From the NCBI GenBank assembly GCA_027924585.1, contig BSBM01000372.1:34371001-34435000 (forward strand): a DNA stretch of 64,000 nucleotides, given 5' to 3'. Position numbers and translations under genes: made by a program. This document shows positions 11,545 through 21,375 of this stretch, one piece after another. This DNA comes from Larix kaempferi. Lineage: Eukaryota > Streptophyta > Pinopsida > Pinales > Pinaceae. Under the pieces are notes generated by a model. The model saw only the letters and a list, made by a program, of their open reading frames with translations. It searched no databases and was not told the DNA's origin. Each line of letters starts with the position of its first letter. Within the stretch, counting starts at the first letter, position 1.

Positions 11545-11556
11545 TGGTATCAGAGC
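11545..11556 (+). other. Copia A primer binding site
   Basis: TGGTATCAGAGC directly follows the 5' LTR and is complementary to the 3' end of initiator tRNA-Met. Confidence 0.9.
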
Positions 11557-12118
11557 TTAACTGAGAAGAAGACATTTTGCAGTGACGGAAGCTTGTATTG
11601 CTTGTTTATTGGGTTTCTCTCCACAGATTTTTGAAATTCAGTATAGTAGATTGGATCTACTCATCAAGGCGCATCTATCTGTCCAATCAGAATTCAGTTC
11701 CGAGCATTTTCAGATTTGGCCCTAAAAATTAGGGTTTCCACAAAAATAGGAATTTCTGGAAACTGAAGGTACAGCTGGAAGCTCCTTGCAAAAATCGAAG
11801 GTTTGAGCTTTGGATCGAGATTTTTGGCTGGGTGGATCTCCGGGAAACTCAAACCCTAATTCAGGGCTCTCCCTAGTGAACCCGGGAGGACAAAAAGGCA
11901 ATTTTGAAGGGCAAGACTTTGCTGATCTCAAATTCTGAATGTACTAGGATGATCAGCTCTCCAAGGCGCATCTTTCTATCCTTCCGGAATTTTGAAATTC
12001 ACATTTTGAATTTTTAGGGTTTCACTGACAAACCCTAATCCGGGACCAGATCCAGTTTTCAGCACTTCAAGTGGTAAGTTCTAAATCTTTTCTATTTCCA
12101 TTTGAAGTACTCTTAAAG
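11557..12118 (+). other. Copia A 5' leader containing a splice-donor-like site
   Basis: About 560 bp without a gene. At 12074 a consensus GTAAGT occurs. In Copia B the sequence from this point to a TATAG acceptor-like site (12186, inside gag) is exactly absent. Confidence 0.6.
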
Positions 12119-15100
12119 ATGTCTCTTCACACCAAGCTTGAGGATAAGCTTGAAGGAGCTGATAACTTCCGAGCCTGGAAGTATAGGATTGGGCTAATCC
12201 TGGAAGAGAATGAGTTGGACTCATATGTGAAAGAAGACATCCCTATCCCAGAGGATGAAGAGGCCAAGGCATTGCACAAGAAGAACTTGGTCAAGGCAAA
12301 GAGAATCATTGCTGATTCTATCAAAGACCATCTCATACCCCATGTGTCTTCTCTCAAGACACCCAAGGAGATGTTTGAATCCTTGACCAAGTTATTTGAA
12401 GGAAAGAACATAAATCGGAAGATGACCCTGCGGAACCAATTGAAAGCAGTAAAGTTTCAGAATGGAGAAACCATTCAATCCTATTTTTCAAGGGTCTCTC
12501 AGATCAAGGAACAATTGGAAGCAGTAGAGGAAATGGTGGAGAATGGTGAAGTGGTAATGACCACTCTAAATGGCCTACCCAGGTCATGGGATTCCTTTAT
12601 CCAAGGAATTTGTGCAAGGAAGAAGTTGATCTCCTTCAGTAGACTTCGGGAAGAATGTTCTCAAGAAGAAGCTAGACTTATAGCTCGTGAGGAAAAGATG
12701 GGAGGAGAAGATCAAGCTCTTGCAACTCACACTAAAAGAAGTAAATCCAAGAAGGAATCATCTCATAATAGAAGATTCTCTCACCATCATCATTATCATA
12801 AAGATAAGAAAGAACTCAGATGCTTCACTTGCAATGAGAAGGGACATTTTGCTTCAGATTGTCCCAAGAAGAAGAAAGACAACAACAGCTTCAGTAAGAA
12901 GAAGAAGGGCAGCAAAAGAAGATTTCATGCTCATGCTGCCGAAGATGATGAACCCCCAAAGAAGAAGGCTAAGGCAGAAAGCAGTAGTGATGATGACTCA
13001 TCAAGTGAAGAAGAGTATGTTTTAATATCTGCACTCACTGGTACCATCTCCCATGGTTGTAATGATTGGTTGATTGATAGTGGGGCTTCCAAACACATGA
13101 CTGGGTTCAAGGAATCTTTTATGAACCTTTCTGAACATGAATCACCCCATAAGGTGAAACTTGGGGATGATTATCAATATCCAATCAAAGGAAGTGGTGA
13201 AGCTTCTTACAACCTAGATTCTGGAAAATCTCTGAAGATGAAGGAAGTCCTCTATGTACCTGGACTCAAGAAAAACTTACTCTCCATCTCTGCTTTAGAT
13301 GCAAAAGGTATGAGGGTTGCATTTGTTGATGGCCAAGTACTAATGTGGCCAAAGGGAAAGACCATGGATGATGCAGTAGTGATTGGAGAGCAAGAGGGAG
13401 GCTTGTATAAATTGAAGGGACAACCTGAACATGCCATGGTACATGAATCCATGGAGCCAAGTGAACTTTGGCACAGAAGACTTGCTCACATGCACTATAG
13501 GGCACTTCCAATTGCAAGCAAGGCAGTAGAAGGTCTTCCTGAAATCAAGACCAAACATGAAGGTGTTTGCAAAGGATGTGCAAAAGGAAAGAACACTAAG
13601 AAGGCTTTCCCAAGCAGTGAAAGCAAGGCAAAAGACATTCTAGAAATCATCCACTCAGATGTATGTGGTCCTATGTCATCTAGCTCCCTGAGTGGGTATG
13701 TTTACTATGTATCATTTATTGATGACTTCTCTAGGAAGACTTGGGTATACTTCTTGAAGGGCAAAGATGAGGTGTTTGATAAATTCAAGGAATTCAAAAA
13801 CTTGATGGAGAATCAAACTGACAAGAAAATCAAAACATTCAGATCTGACAATGGTGGAGAATTCACCTCAAATGACTTCAAGAAGCTTTGCAGTGATTCA
13901 GGGATTAAGAGGGAGTTGAATGCTCCATATAATCCTCAACAGAATGGAGTTGCAGAAAGGAAGAACAGAACTATCACGGAAGCAGCTAGAACAGCTGTAT
14001 ATGTGCAGAATAGAACACCCCACAAGATATTGGACAACAAGACACCAGAAGAAGTCTTTTCTGGTAAGAAACCTGAAGTCAGCCATCTCAGAATATTTGG
14101 TTGTCCAGTATACACTCATGTCCCAAAGGAGAAGAGGACTAAACTAGATCCTTCAGGAAGGAAGGGCATCTTCGTGGGTTATAGTGAAAGCTCGAAGGCT
14201 TACAGAATATATTTTCCAGGGTTCAAGAAGATTGATGTCAGCAGGGATGTAACATTTGATGAGAATTCAGCATTCATCAAATCAAGAAAGGCACCTATCG
14301 AAGTATATGAAGAACCTAAGGAAACAAGATTTCAGGACACTACGATGACTGATGCAGTTCCAGAAACTGCTCGTGAGTTTGAAGATCCACAAGAACCTGT
14401 AGATCCACCCCGTGAGGATAACTCTCACAAGAGGAAACCTGTATGGGCTAGAGAGCTCATTCATGATGCAGAAAGATTTGGCATTCCAGAAGAAGAACAC
14501 AGAGCAAAGAAGAGAACCAGATCACACACCAGTTATGTTGCCTTACTCTGTGACATCATGAACAAAGAGCCTTCCAGTTATGAAGAGGCAGCAGAAAAGA
14601 AAGAATGGAAGGATGCTATGGTTGAGGAATACCAATCAATTATGAAGAATGATGTTTGGGATGTTGTCCCAAGACCTAAAGGGAAGTCTGTTGTGACTTC
14701 CAAGTGGATCTACAAAATCAAACATGCTGCAGATGGCAGTGTGGAAAAATATAAAGCAAGATTCGTAGCTCGTGGTTTCTCTCAGAAGGAAGGAATAGAC
14801 TATGAAGAAACCTTTGCACCTGTAGCCAGATATACTTCCATCAGAACAGTACTTGCCCTGGCTGCAGCAATGAAATGGAAGATACACCAGATGGATGTCA
14901 AGACTGCTTTCCTGAACGGTGTAGTAGAAGAGGAAGTATATGTGGAACAGCCACTCGGCTTTGAAATACATGATAGGGAATCTTATGTATGCAGATTAAA
15001 GAAAGCCTTGTATGGCTTGAAGCAAGCTCCCAGAACCTGGTATGGTAGGATGGACAGTTTCCTATCTAGTTTGGGCTTTACCAAGAGTAAAGCGGATTCC

Positions 15101-16111
15101 AACCTTTACTACAAGGTTGAGGAAGGGAATCCTGTGATTCTACTACTATATGTGGATGACCTATTTGTGACAGGAGATGACAGAATGATTGCAGATACCA
15201 AGAGGAAGCTTGCAGCAGAATTCGATATGAAAGATTTGGGAAAGATGCACTACTTCCTAGGTATGGAGGTGTGGCAGAATGCAGGTGGGATCTTCCTTGG
15301 TCAAGGGAAGTACACAGTAGATATCCTGAAGAGATTTGGGATGATGGATTGCAAAGCCATGGCCACACCTATGGCATCGAATCTGAAGCTTCTCTGTGAT
15401 GCTTCATCTGAGCCAGTTGATGTTTCTATGTATCGTCAGATGATTGGGTCCTTGATGTATCTGACGAACACGAGACCAGATATTTGCTTTGCTGTGAACA
15501 CATTGAGCCAGTTCCTGACGGATCCGAGGAGTGTTCACCTGGTTGCTGTAAAGCATGTTCTGAGGTACCTGAAGGGTACAGTGGATTATGGGCTCAGATA
15601 TGAGGCGAATCAAAAGTTTAACCTGCTGGGTTATGTTGATTCAGATTGGGCAGGCAGTGCTGCAGATAGGAAGAGCACATCTGGGTGTTGCTTCAGTATG
15701 GGATCAGGAGTGATCTCTTGGTTTAGCAGGAAGCAGTCCTGCGTAGCACTGAGTACAGCTGAGGCAGAGTATGTTGCAGCCTGTTCAGCTAGTTGTGAGG
15801 CAGTATGGCTACGAAAGCTACTGTCTGAGTTATTTGATCTCCCGTTGGAGGCTACTGGTATCTTCTGTGATAACCAGAGTTGTGTGAAGCTGTCCGAGAA
15901 CCCAGTGTTTCATGACAGGTCGAAACACATAGAGATCAAATATCACTATATCAGGGATATGGTGCAGAGAGGAGCTGTGAAGCTCCTGTATGTTGCGACG
16001 GACGAGCAGATTGCAGATGTGTTGACGAAGCCACTAGCCAGGGTGAAGTTCGAGTACTTCAGAGAGAGGCTTGGCGTTCTTCAGATCGAGGACACTTCGA
16101 GGAAGAAGTGA
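12119..16111 (+). CDS. Copia A gag-pol polyprotein
   Basis: Open frame of 1330 residues from ATG 12119 (a GTG-initiated extension to 12071 is not used). Order: Copia gag (about 1-200), zinc knuckle C235/C238/H243/C248, Lys/Asp/Ser-rich linker, protease D320 in DSG, integrase zinc domain H452/H457/C484/C487, integrase core D514/D577/E613 (D,D35E), reverse transcriptase with YVDD at 1011-1014, and RNase H from about 1150 with D1174 in YVDSDW and the STAEAEY motif. Related copies in this window (Copia C and C2) have about 18 more residues between the helix after E613 and the VYVQNR-type motif; Copia A lacks them in frame, right after residue 624. Everything else looks functional. Lineage within Copia not settled. 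Confidence 0.95.
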   Translation: MSLHTKLEDKLEGADNFRAWKYRIGLILEENELDSYVKEDIPIPEDEEAKALHKKNLVKAKRIIADSIKDHLIPHVSSLKTPKEMFESLTKLFEGKNINRKMTLRNQLKAVKFQNGETIQSYFSRVSQIKEQLEAVEEMVENGEVVMTTLNGLPRSWDSFIQGICARKKLISFSRLREECSQEEARLIAREEKMGGEDQALATHTKRSKSKKESSHNRRFSHHHHYHKDKKELRCFTCNEKGHFASDCPKKKKDNNSFSKKKKGSKRRFHAHAAEDDEPPKKKAKAESSSDDDSSSEEEYVLISALTGTISHGCNDWLIDSGASKHMTGFKESFMNLSEHESPHKVKLGDDYQYPIKGSGEASYNLDSGKSLKMKEVLYVPGLKKNLLSISALDAKGMRVAFVDGQVLMWPKGKTMDDAVVIGEQEGGLYKLKGQPEHAMVHESMEPSELWHRRLAHMHYRALPIASKAVEGLPEIKTKHEGVCKGCAKGKNTKKAFPSSESKAKDILEIIHSDVCGPMSSSSLSGYVYYVSFIDDFSRKTWVYFLKGKDEVFDKFKEFKNLMENQTDKKIKTFRSDNGGEFTSNDFKKLCSDSGIKRELNAPYNPQQNGVAERKNRTITEAARTAVYVQNRTPHKILDNKTPEEVFSGKKPEVSHLRIFGCPVYTHVPKEKRTKLDPSGRKGIFVGYSESSKAYRIYFPGFKKIDVSRDVTFDENSAFIKSRKAPIEVYEEPKETRFQDTTMTDAVPETAREFEDPQEPVDPPREDNSHKRKPVWARELIHDAERFGIPEEEHRAKKRTRSHTSYVALLCDIMNKEPSSYEEAAEKKEWKDAMVEEYQSIMKNDVWDVVPRPKGKSVVTSKWIYKIKHAADGSVEKYKARFVARGFSQKEGIDYEETFAPVARYTSIRTVLALAAAMKWKIHQMDVKTAFLNGVVEEEVYVEQPLGFEIHDRESYVCRLKKALYGLKQAPRTWYGRMDSFLSSLGFTKSKADSNLYYKVEEGNPVILLLYVDDLFVTGDDRMIADTKRKLAAEFDMKDLGKMHYFLGMEVWQNAGGIFLGQGKYTVDILKRFGMMDCKAMATPMASNLKLLCDASSEPVDVSMYRQMIGSLMYLTNTRPDICFAVNTLSQFLTDPRSVHLVAVKHVLRYLKGTVDYGLRYEANQKFNLLGYVDSDWAGSAADRKSTSGCCFSMGSGVISWFSRKQSCVALSTAEAEYVAACSASCEAVWLRKLLSELFDLPLEATGIFCDNQSCVKLSENPVFHDRSKHIEIKYHYIRDMVQRGAVKLLYVATDEQIADVLTKPLARVKFEYFRERLGVLQIEDTSRKK

Positions 16112-16193
16112 TGGACACATTTGCTGAAGCCATTCCAAGCATGTTGGAAGGAGGATCCTTCACATGGCTGTGGATGTAAGCGCTGGATGATGA

Positions 16194-16893
16194 GCATCAG
16201 GATGATGTTCTAGTTTCTGCTTGATATGATCAGTTGGATCATTTTATGTATGTATGTATGCATCATGTTGGATGCTGGATATGATCAGTTGGATCATTTT
16301 ATGTATGTATGTACGCATCATGTTGGATGCAGGATATGATCAGGTGGATCATTTTATGTATGAACGCATCATGTTGGATGCTGGATATGATCAGTTGGAT
16401 CATGTGTATGTATTGTTTATGCATCATGTTGGATGCTTGGACCATGTATCTGTATATGTATCAGGTGGATACATTGTATGATCAGGTGGATCATGTATGG
16501 TGATATGTATCATGTATTTGTATTTGTATCAGGTGGATACATTGATGATCAGGAGGATCATGTATGATGATATGTATCAGGTAGATACTTGGTATGCATC
16601 AGGTAGATGCATTGATGATCAGGATGATCATAGATGACGAGCTTCAGGATGTTGCTCCAGATGACATGCAGCAGGATGTTGCAGTGATGATCAGGATGAT
16701 CATAGATGACGAGCTTCAGGATGTTGCTCCAGATGACATGCAGCAGGATGTTGCAGTGATGATCAGGATGATCATAGATGACGAGCTTCAGGATGTTGCT
16801 CCAGATGACATGCAGCAGGACGTTGCAGTGATGATGATCAGGATGATCATGGATACATCAGGATGATGTATGGTGAGTATCAGGATGATACTC
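16194..16893 (+). repeat. Copia A 3' hairpin array with covarying stems
   Basis: About 20 short inverted repeats follow the stop codon. Each has an inner stem ending ATC, a loop (AGGTG, AGTTG, AGGAT, AGGAG, AGGTA or ATGTTG), then GAT. Outer stem bases change together: ATGATC/GATCAT (16226, 16281, 16336, 16387, 16478, 16545), GCATC/GATGC (16260, 16315, 16366, 16421, 16594), TGTATC/GATACA (16457, 16525), ATACATC/GATGTAT (16853), GAGTATC/GATACTC (16875). The first part, 16223-16440, is also a tandem repeat of about 51-55 bp. Confidence 0.85.
16615..16833 (+). repeat. 72-bp minisatellite, three copies
   Basis: Three near-identical 72-bp units, each starting GATGATCAGGATGATCATAG and so carrying one member of the hairpin array. 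The period is 24 codons, which keeps a 90-codon chance frame open; that is a repeat artefact, not a gene. Confidence 0.9.
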
Positions 16894-16913
16894 TGTGGCC
16901 GTGGATCAGGTTG

Positions 16914-17450
16914 TGCAGATAAGCATGTAATTTGTGCCCTGGGAGATTTGCAGATGGTCTTTCGAGGTTTTGCCTATGGCATGTAATTTGTGCCCTGGGA
17001 CATCTGGCAAATGCTCTTTCGAGGTTTTGCTTGGGAGGACATATAATTTGTGCCCTGGGAGATCTGCAGATAGTCTTTCGAGGTTTTGCCTATGGCATGT
17101 AATTTGTGCCCTGGGATATCTGGCAGATGCTCTTTCGAGGTTTTGTCCTATGGCATGTAATTTGTGCCCTGGGAGATCCGATAGGTTGAGCTGTGTGCTC
17201 GTAATCAGTCCTGGGATGCTCTTGCGAGGTTTTGCCATGACCACATGTAATTTGTGCCCTGGGAGATCCGATAGGTTGAGCTGTGTGCTCGTAATCAGTC
17301 CTGGGATGCTCTTGCGAGGTTTTGTGGTGAGGTCACATATAATTTGTGCCCTGGGAGATTTGCAGATAGTCTTTCGAGGTTTTGCCTACGGCATGTAATC
17401 TGTACCCTGGGACATCTGGCAAATGCTCTTTCGAGGTTTTGTGACGCACG
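16914..17450 (+). repeat. About 57-60 bp tandem repeats in the Copia A 3' region
   Basis: Eight units begin with CATGTAATTTGTGCCCTGGG-like sequence (about 16924, 16979, 17039, 17096, 17156, 17246, 17337, 17393) and end in CTTTCGAGGTTTTG. Two are about 90 bp because of an inserted GATAGGTTGAGCTGTG-type segment. A diverged version of the same array lies in the Copia B 3' region at about 43780-44130. Confidence 0.85.
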
Positions 17451-17683
17451 TAAAAGTCCTGAGGATTCCACAGTATGGCCAGTGATGACGAAGACCTGCA
17501 GGTGGTGGGCCTACATCCAGTATGAAAAAGGACTGGCTCTGTAGAACTTCCTATGACGAGTAGAGACAGAGATTGGATGAGATAGCAGCAGCAGTGACGA
17601 TGATGATGACAATGCATCGATGACGATGATCCAGAGAAGAAGACTTGTCTAGCAGATCTGTGTCGAGAAATACCTTCCTTGTT

Positions 17684-17692
17684 AAGAGGGAG
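17684..17692 (+). other. Copia A polypurine tract
   Basis: AAGAGGGAG immediately precedes the TG of the 3' LTR. Confidence 0.85.
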
Positions 17693-18301
17693 TGTTGATG
17701 TATATGTAACTTCGGAATGTATTTCATCAGTATATTATATGTATATTTATTGTACCCTTATAAGAGATGTGTTATTCCTCTATAAGGAAGTGTCGTCATG
17801 TGGATTGACAAGTGTCGCAAGTGTGTGTACTTGCCGATGGGTTATTAGACCACCTTATGGGGTCGGCCCTAATTAATATATAATATAATGTGGATGTACT
17901 CAAGTAGACAAGTCGGCCCCAGTAGGTCACTGGGAAAAAAGGTGAGTATAAATAGAGATAGGAGATCTCTATTTTACTCACTCGGAAAAGTATCTATCTC
18001 TCTCTCTGGAAAGTGGCGCACTAGTGAGGAGGAGGAGGATCATCTGCTAGGAGACTATCTCTGTATTATTTGGTTGTACTTTGGTTGAGCCATTGCTCTC
18101 TCTATCTCTGAGGAAGTTTGTGGGGTTTTTCACCTTAGGGTTTTCCCCACGGAAACTCTGTGTCTCTTGTCTCTATGCTTTTGATTCTTGTGATGCTTGT
18201 GATGCTTGTCATATTATGATTGTCATGCATTGATATACTGTAGATGTTATTCTCTCAGCAAAGATCCTATAGTATTGTGATTTAATACTGAAAATTTAAC
18301 A
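17693..18301 (+). repeat. Copia A 3' LTR
   Basis: Copy of 10936-11544 with one visible difference; ends TTTAACA and is followed by the CTTCC TSD. Confidence 0.95.
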
Positions 18302-18800
18302 CTTCCGCAGTTGCGGAACGATTCGGCGAAGTCTTCCGTAGTTGCGGAACGATTCGGCGAAGTCTTCCACAGTTGCAGAACGATTCGACGAAGTCTTCCG
18401 CAGTTGCGGAACGATTCGCCGAAGTCTTCCGCAGTTGCGGAACGATTCGGCGAAGTCTTCCGCAGTTGCAGAACGATTCGCCGAAGTCTTCCGCAACTTC
18501 GGAATGACTCGCCGAACTCTTCCGCGTTTCGGGACGATTCGCGGAATCCTTCCGAAATTTTGGAAGAGAATTCCTTCCATAATTTCGGAAGAGAATTCTC
18601 TCTGAAAAATTCTGACACTTAGAAAATTTTTCACTAAAAACATTTTTCTCCGCTGTTTCGGAGCCATTGGCTGAATTCTTCCGCAATTTCGGGAAGGTTC
18701 GCGGAATCCTTCCGCAATTTCGGGAAGGTTCGCCGAACTCTTCCGCAATTGCGGGAAGGTTCGCGAAACCTTTCCGAAATTTCGGAACGACTTCCCGAAA
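18302..18800 (-). repeat. Palindromic 31-bp tandem repeats in the Gypsy A leader, right part
   Basis: Clean units such as CTTCCGCAGTTGCGGAACG plus ATTCGGCGAAGT, period 31 bp, decaying rightward into CTTCCGAAATTTTGGAAG-like variants. The period is not a multiple of three, so frames of 87-180 codons across it on both strands are not genes. Confidence 0.88.
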
Positions 18801-18952
18801 CGGCTTAAACACAATTTTTTTCAAAAAACAGACTTAAACCAAATTTGTTTTCTCAAAAACAGACTTTAAAACAAAATTTCTAAAAACTCATAAGACAACA
18901 ATTTCCTTGTAATTGCTTATCAGATTTGGCCCATAGAGGCCCAATGCTGCAA

Positions 18953-18968
18953 CGCAGCTCTGATACCA
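18953..18968 (-). other. Gypsy A primer binding site
   Basis: On the minus strand TGGTATCAGAGCTGCG starts three bases inside the 5' LTR boundary, matching the 3' end of initiator tRNA-Met. Confidence 0.88.
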
Positions 18969-18971
18969 TTC

Positions 18972-20692
18972 TGTCACGTCCCCTCCCATTGAACCAGCTA
19001 GATGGAGAGGATCGTGACGGTTAAACCGGGCATCTAGCCCCCATATTCATTCATTAAACAAGCATTCAAGTTCAAATGAATAAGAATATATACATACACA
19101 AACGCATAACAGATGTGATATTAAACTGGGCGTCTAGCCCTATGAAACATTTAATCATAAGCATGAACATAATATAACAGAGATAGATGGAACTGTATGG
19201 TTTTGAGAAAATCACAGCGGAATATTAAGAATTTCACATCCATCATACATTTAAGGTGATCATCAAATAAGTAATTGCAATTTAACACAAGAGAATACTT
19301 ATCTTATACAAAAGTAGTCCCACGCAACTGGCTATGCAACTGCAACGTTCCACCCAACCGTAGGCCAGTGTGCTCCTCAATCTCTCAGCACCACTGCCAC
19401 CCCCGAGCTGGGCATGATCTCTACAAGGAACCAGGGAATAGCAGACTCACACATAGCCAAGCATACACCAAGTTGAGCCAAGCCAATCTGCAATTAGGTT
19501 TATCAGGCTGCTAGGAGATGGAAGGGAAGAGTTGCTAAGCTAGTGAGCTCCAGCACAGAGCTAGGGATAACCTTGCAAGATCTATCTAGCTTGGCAACCA
19601 CAATACCTACACACCCAGCACAAGGAAGTATTCTTTTCACTGCTGTACAGTCCCTCAAGCCATACCTTCCCTATCTAGTGCTCTCAGGGTATGCATAGAA
19701 GAGTAACCAAAGCCCTCTTGATCTTCTTGAGAGGTTGCCCCCCCACCAGGTTTATCAAGCCACTTCTATCCACTACCACTCCAAACTTCAATTCGCAGGT
19801 TCAAACCAAAACGAGGATGCACATAACAGCAGAACCCCACTTGCTGGGCATGAGAAAAACGTTTTCCCCAGTGGAATGCATGAGATGGGGTTTTTCAGCT
19901 AACTCAGAAAACGTGGGAACCCACAAAAACGAAATGGGAAGTTGGGAAACAACCCTGTGGAGTCAATCCGTTTTTAGAAAAACGTCCTTGGGCAATTCGG
20001 GGCAAAAACGACCTCCATATAGTCCCCAAAAACGTGGCCCTTCTCTCCCAGGCTGCTATATATACAAAAACGAACTTCCAGGCATGGAAAAATGCAGGAT
20101 TTTGCTGAAAAACGTGAAGGGAAAGACCCAGATAGCTCCCACTGCGTGAATGAATGAAGACTGCCCATTCCCCATGGCTTTGGGCACCATTTCGTGGGTG
20201 GTTTCTTGCCCCACAAGCAAAAACACGATTTTCCAAGTTGATGGCTTGCCCATGCACGAAAATGGCTTGCCCATACTCTTTCATTCCCAAGGCATTAACT
20301 GCCTTAACCAATTTCTTGGAAAAAAAATTAAATGATTGGGTACATGAGACAAAATGGGTAGTTGGTGGTTTATGGGTTTCCCCATTGACACATGGATTAA
20401 TACCATTGGCTCAAGGGTTTGAATAGTTTCCCTCCCTTTTCCTTGTAGAATCATGCCCCATCTCTTTTGTTGCATTGCATAGCCGGTTGTGAGTTTTTTT
20501 CATTGAAATTCATAATTACATGATGTTTTATTTACATCGTGCCTATCTCGCACAAGAACCATAGGCATCTATTTTAATTGCCGATACATAAACGCTAAAT
20601 CAATGGCGGGGCCTTGGCCTTGATCTCCTCACCATGATTAAATATCAGTATTTACATCATTTACAAAAGGGGGTCAAAATGGGGACGTGACA
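18972..20692 (-). repeat. Gypsy A 5' LTR
   Basis: 1721-bp partner of 3671-5391 with identical termini, followed by the right TSD copy TCAAT at 20693-20697. Confidence 0.95.
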
Positions 20693-20697
20693 TCAAT

Positions 20698-21375
20698 ACT
20701 TGTTGATTGTCCACATCATTGTTAAAAGTGATATTTTGAGCTACAACTTCACCATAAAAACTAGTCTAGAAGGAGATCGTGGCTTGCACATATAGCGCAT
20801 GATAACTCTCAAGTCAAATTGAACCTTGGGTTGACAAATTTAATGCATAGAATCTTTACTTACATACTATAAATTATAAGGTAATTAAAAATCCCATCAA
20901 TGACATCAAACTATTGGGCCAAGAGATATAATGTTGGAACTTTCTGTAGAGGTGTGGCTCACGAATTTGGAAGAAATTATTGAACTGAGAGATGAGGAGT
21001 TGGGAATCAAAATGGACTTGGAGGTGGAAAATGTGGAAGTGCATTGCATCAGACAATATCTTGATCATGACATTGTGCTCTACTTGGTTGTTGGTGTTTT
21101 GTCCTAAACAAACACCATTGTTGTGGAGTAATGCAAGTGAAGTAGTATAGATAGTCCAAGCAACATATGCAAGATTCTTTTACCAATAAATCGCTCCATT
21201 GGTGAAGTTGATGGAGCAATCTATAATTGAAGACATCTGTAAGGGGAAACAAAGTATTAGGTACAACAAGCCATAAATTATGCTTTGATGGAAAGACCAA
21301 TCATAAAAAATTAATTGAAAGTGCAGTTTATATATAAGATAAAAGTTGGTTATGCATGTTAGGGATAACATTTCT
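20698..21375. other. Non-coding sequence between Gypsy A and the decayed Gypsy F
   Basis: No gene or repeat boundary recognised. It may be host flank or the eroded 3' end of Gypsy F. Confidence 0.35.

Larger units (their letters stand above)
10936..18301 (+). mobile_element. Copia A: very young, nearly intact LTR retrotransposon
   Basis: The 609-bp LTRs at 10936-11544 and 17693-18301 differ at one position that I can see (C versus A within GGGCAAAAAGG). CTTCC at 10931-10935 and 18302-18306 is a perfect TSD and is itself part of the Gypsy A leader repeat. Order: 5' LTR, met-type primer site at 11545, 5' leader, one gag-pol frame, a 1.6-kb repeat-rich 3' region, polypurine tract, 3' LTR. Integrase lies before reverse transcriptase, as in Ty1/Copia. 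Confidence 0.96.
3671..20692 (-). mobile_element. Gypsy A: near-complete chromovirus LTR retrotransposon (split by Copia A)
   Basis: LTRs at 3671-5391 and 18972-20692 are each 1721 bp and share termini TGTCACGTCCCC...GGGGACGTGACA. The flanking TCAAT at 3666-3670 and 20693-20697 is a perfect 5-bp TSD. In the minus orientation the order is 5' LTR, met-type primer site, palindrome-repeat leader, gag-pol, polypurine tract, 3' LTR. By eye the LTRs differ at about 15 positions (roughly 0.9%), so the insertion is fairly recent. Removing Copia A leaves an element of about 9.65 kb. Confidence 0.93.

Noticed and set aside
12071-12118. Upstream extension of the Copia A polyprotein
   Set aside because: It begins at GTG, not ATG, and overlaps the leader's splice-donor-like GTAAGT; the ATG at 12119 fits Copia gag starts.
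16594-16866. 90-codon frame with three identical peptide repeats
   Set aside because: The 72-bp minisatellite keeps the frame open; no start context or homology, and it is not maintained across the rest of the array.
16194-17450. CRISPR array
   Set aside because: Repeats are directly adjacent or of variable length without unique spacers, and lie in a plant retrotransposon.
16906-17617. Repeat-peptide frames (112, 154, 94 codons) in the Copia A 3' tail, considered as a possible extra gene such as an envelope
   Set aside because: Both strands are open because of the repeat; no signal peptide, membrane segment or family match.
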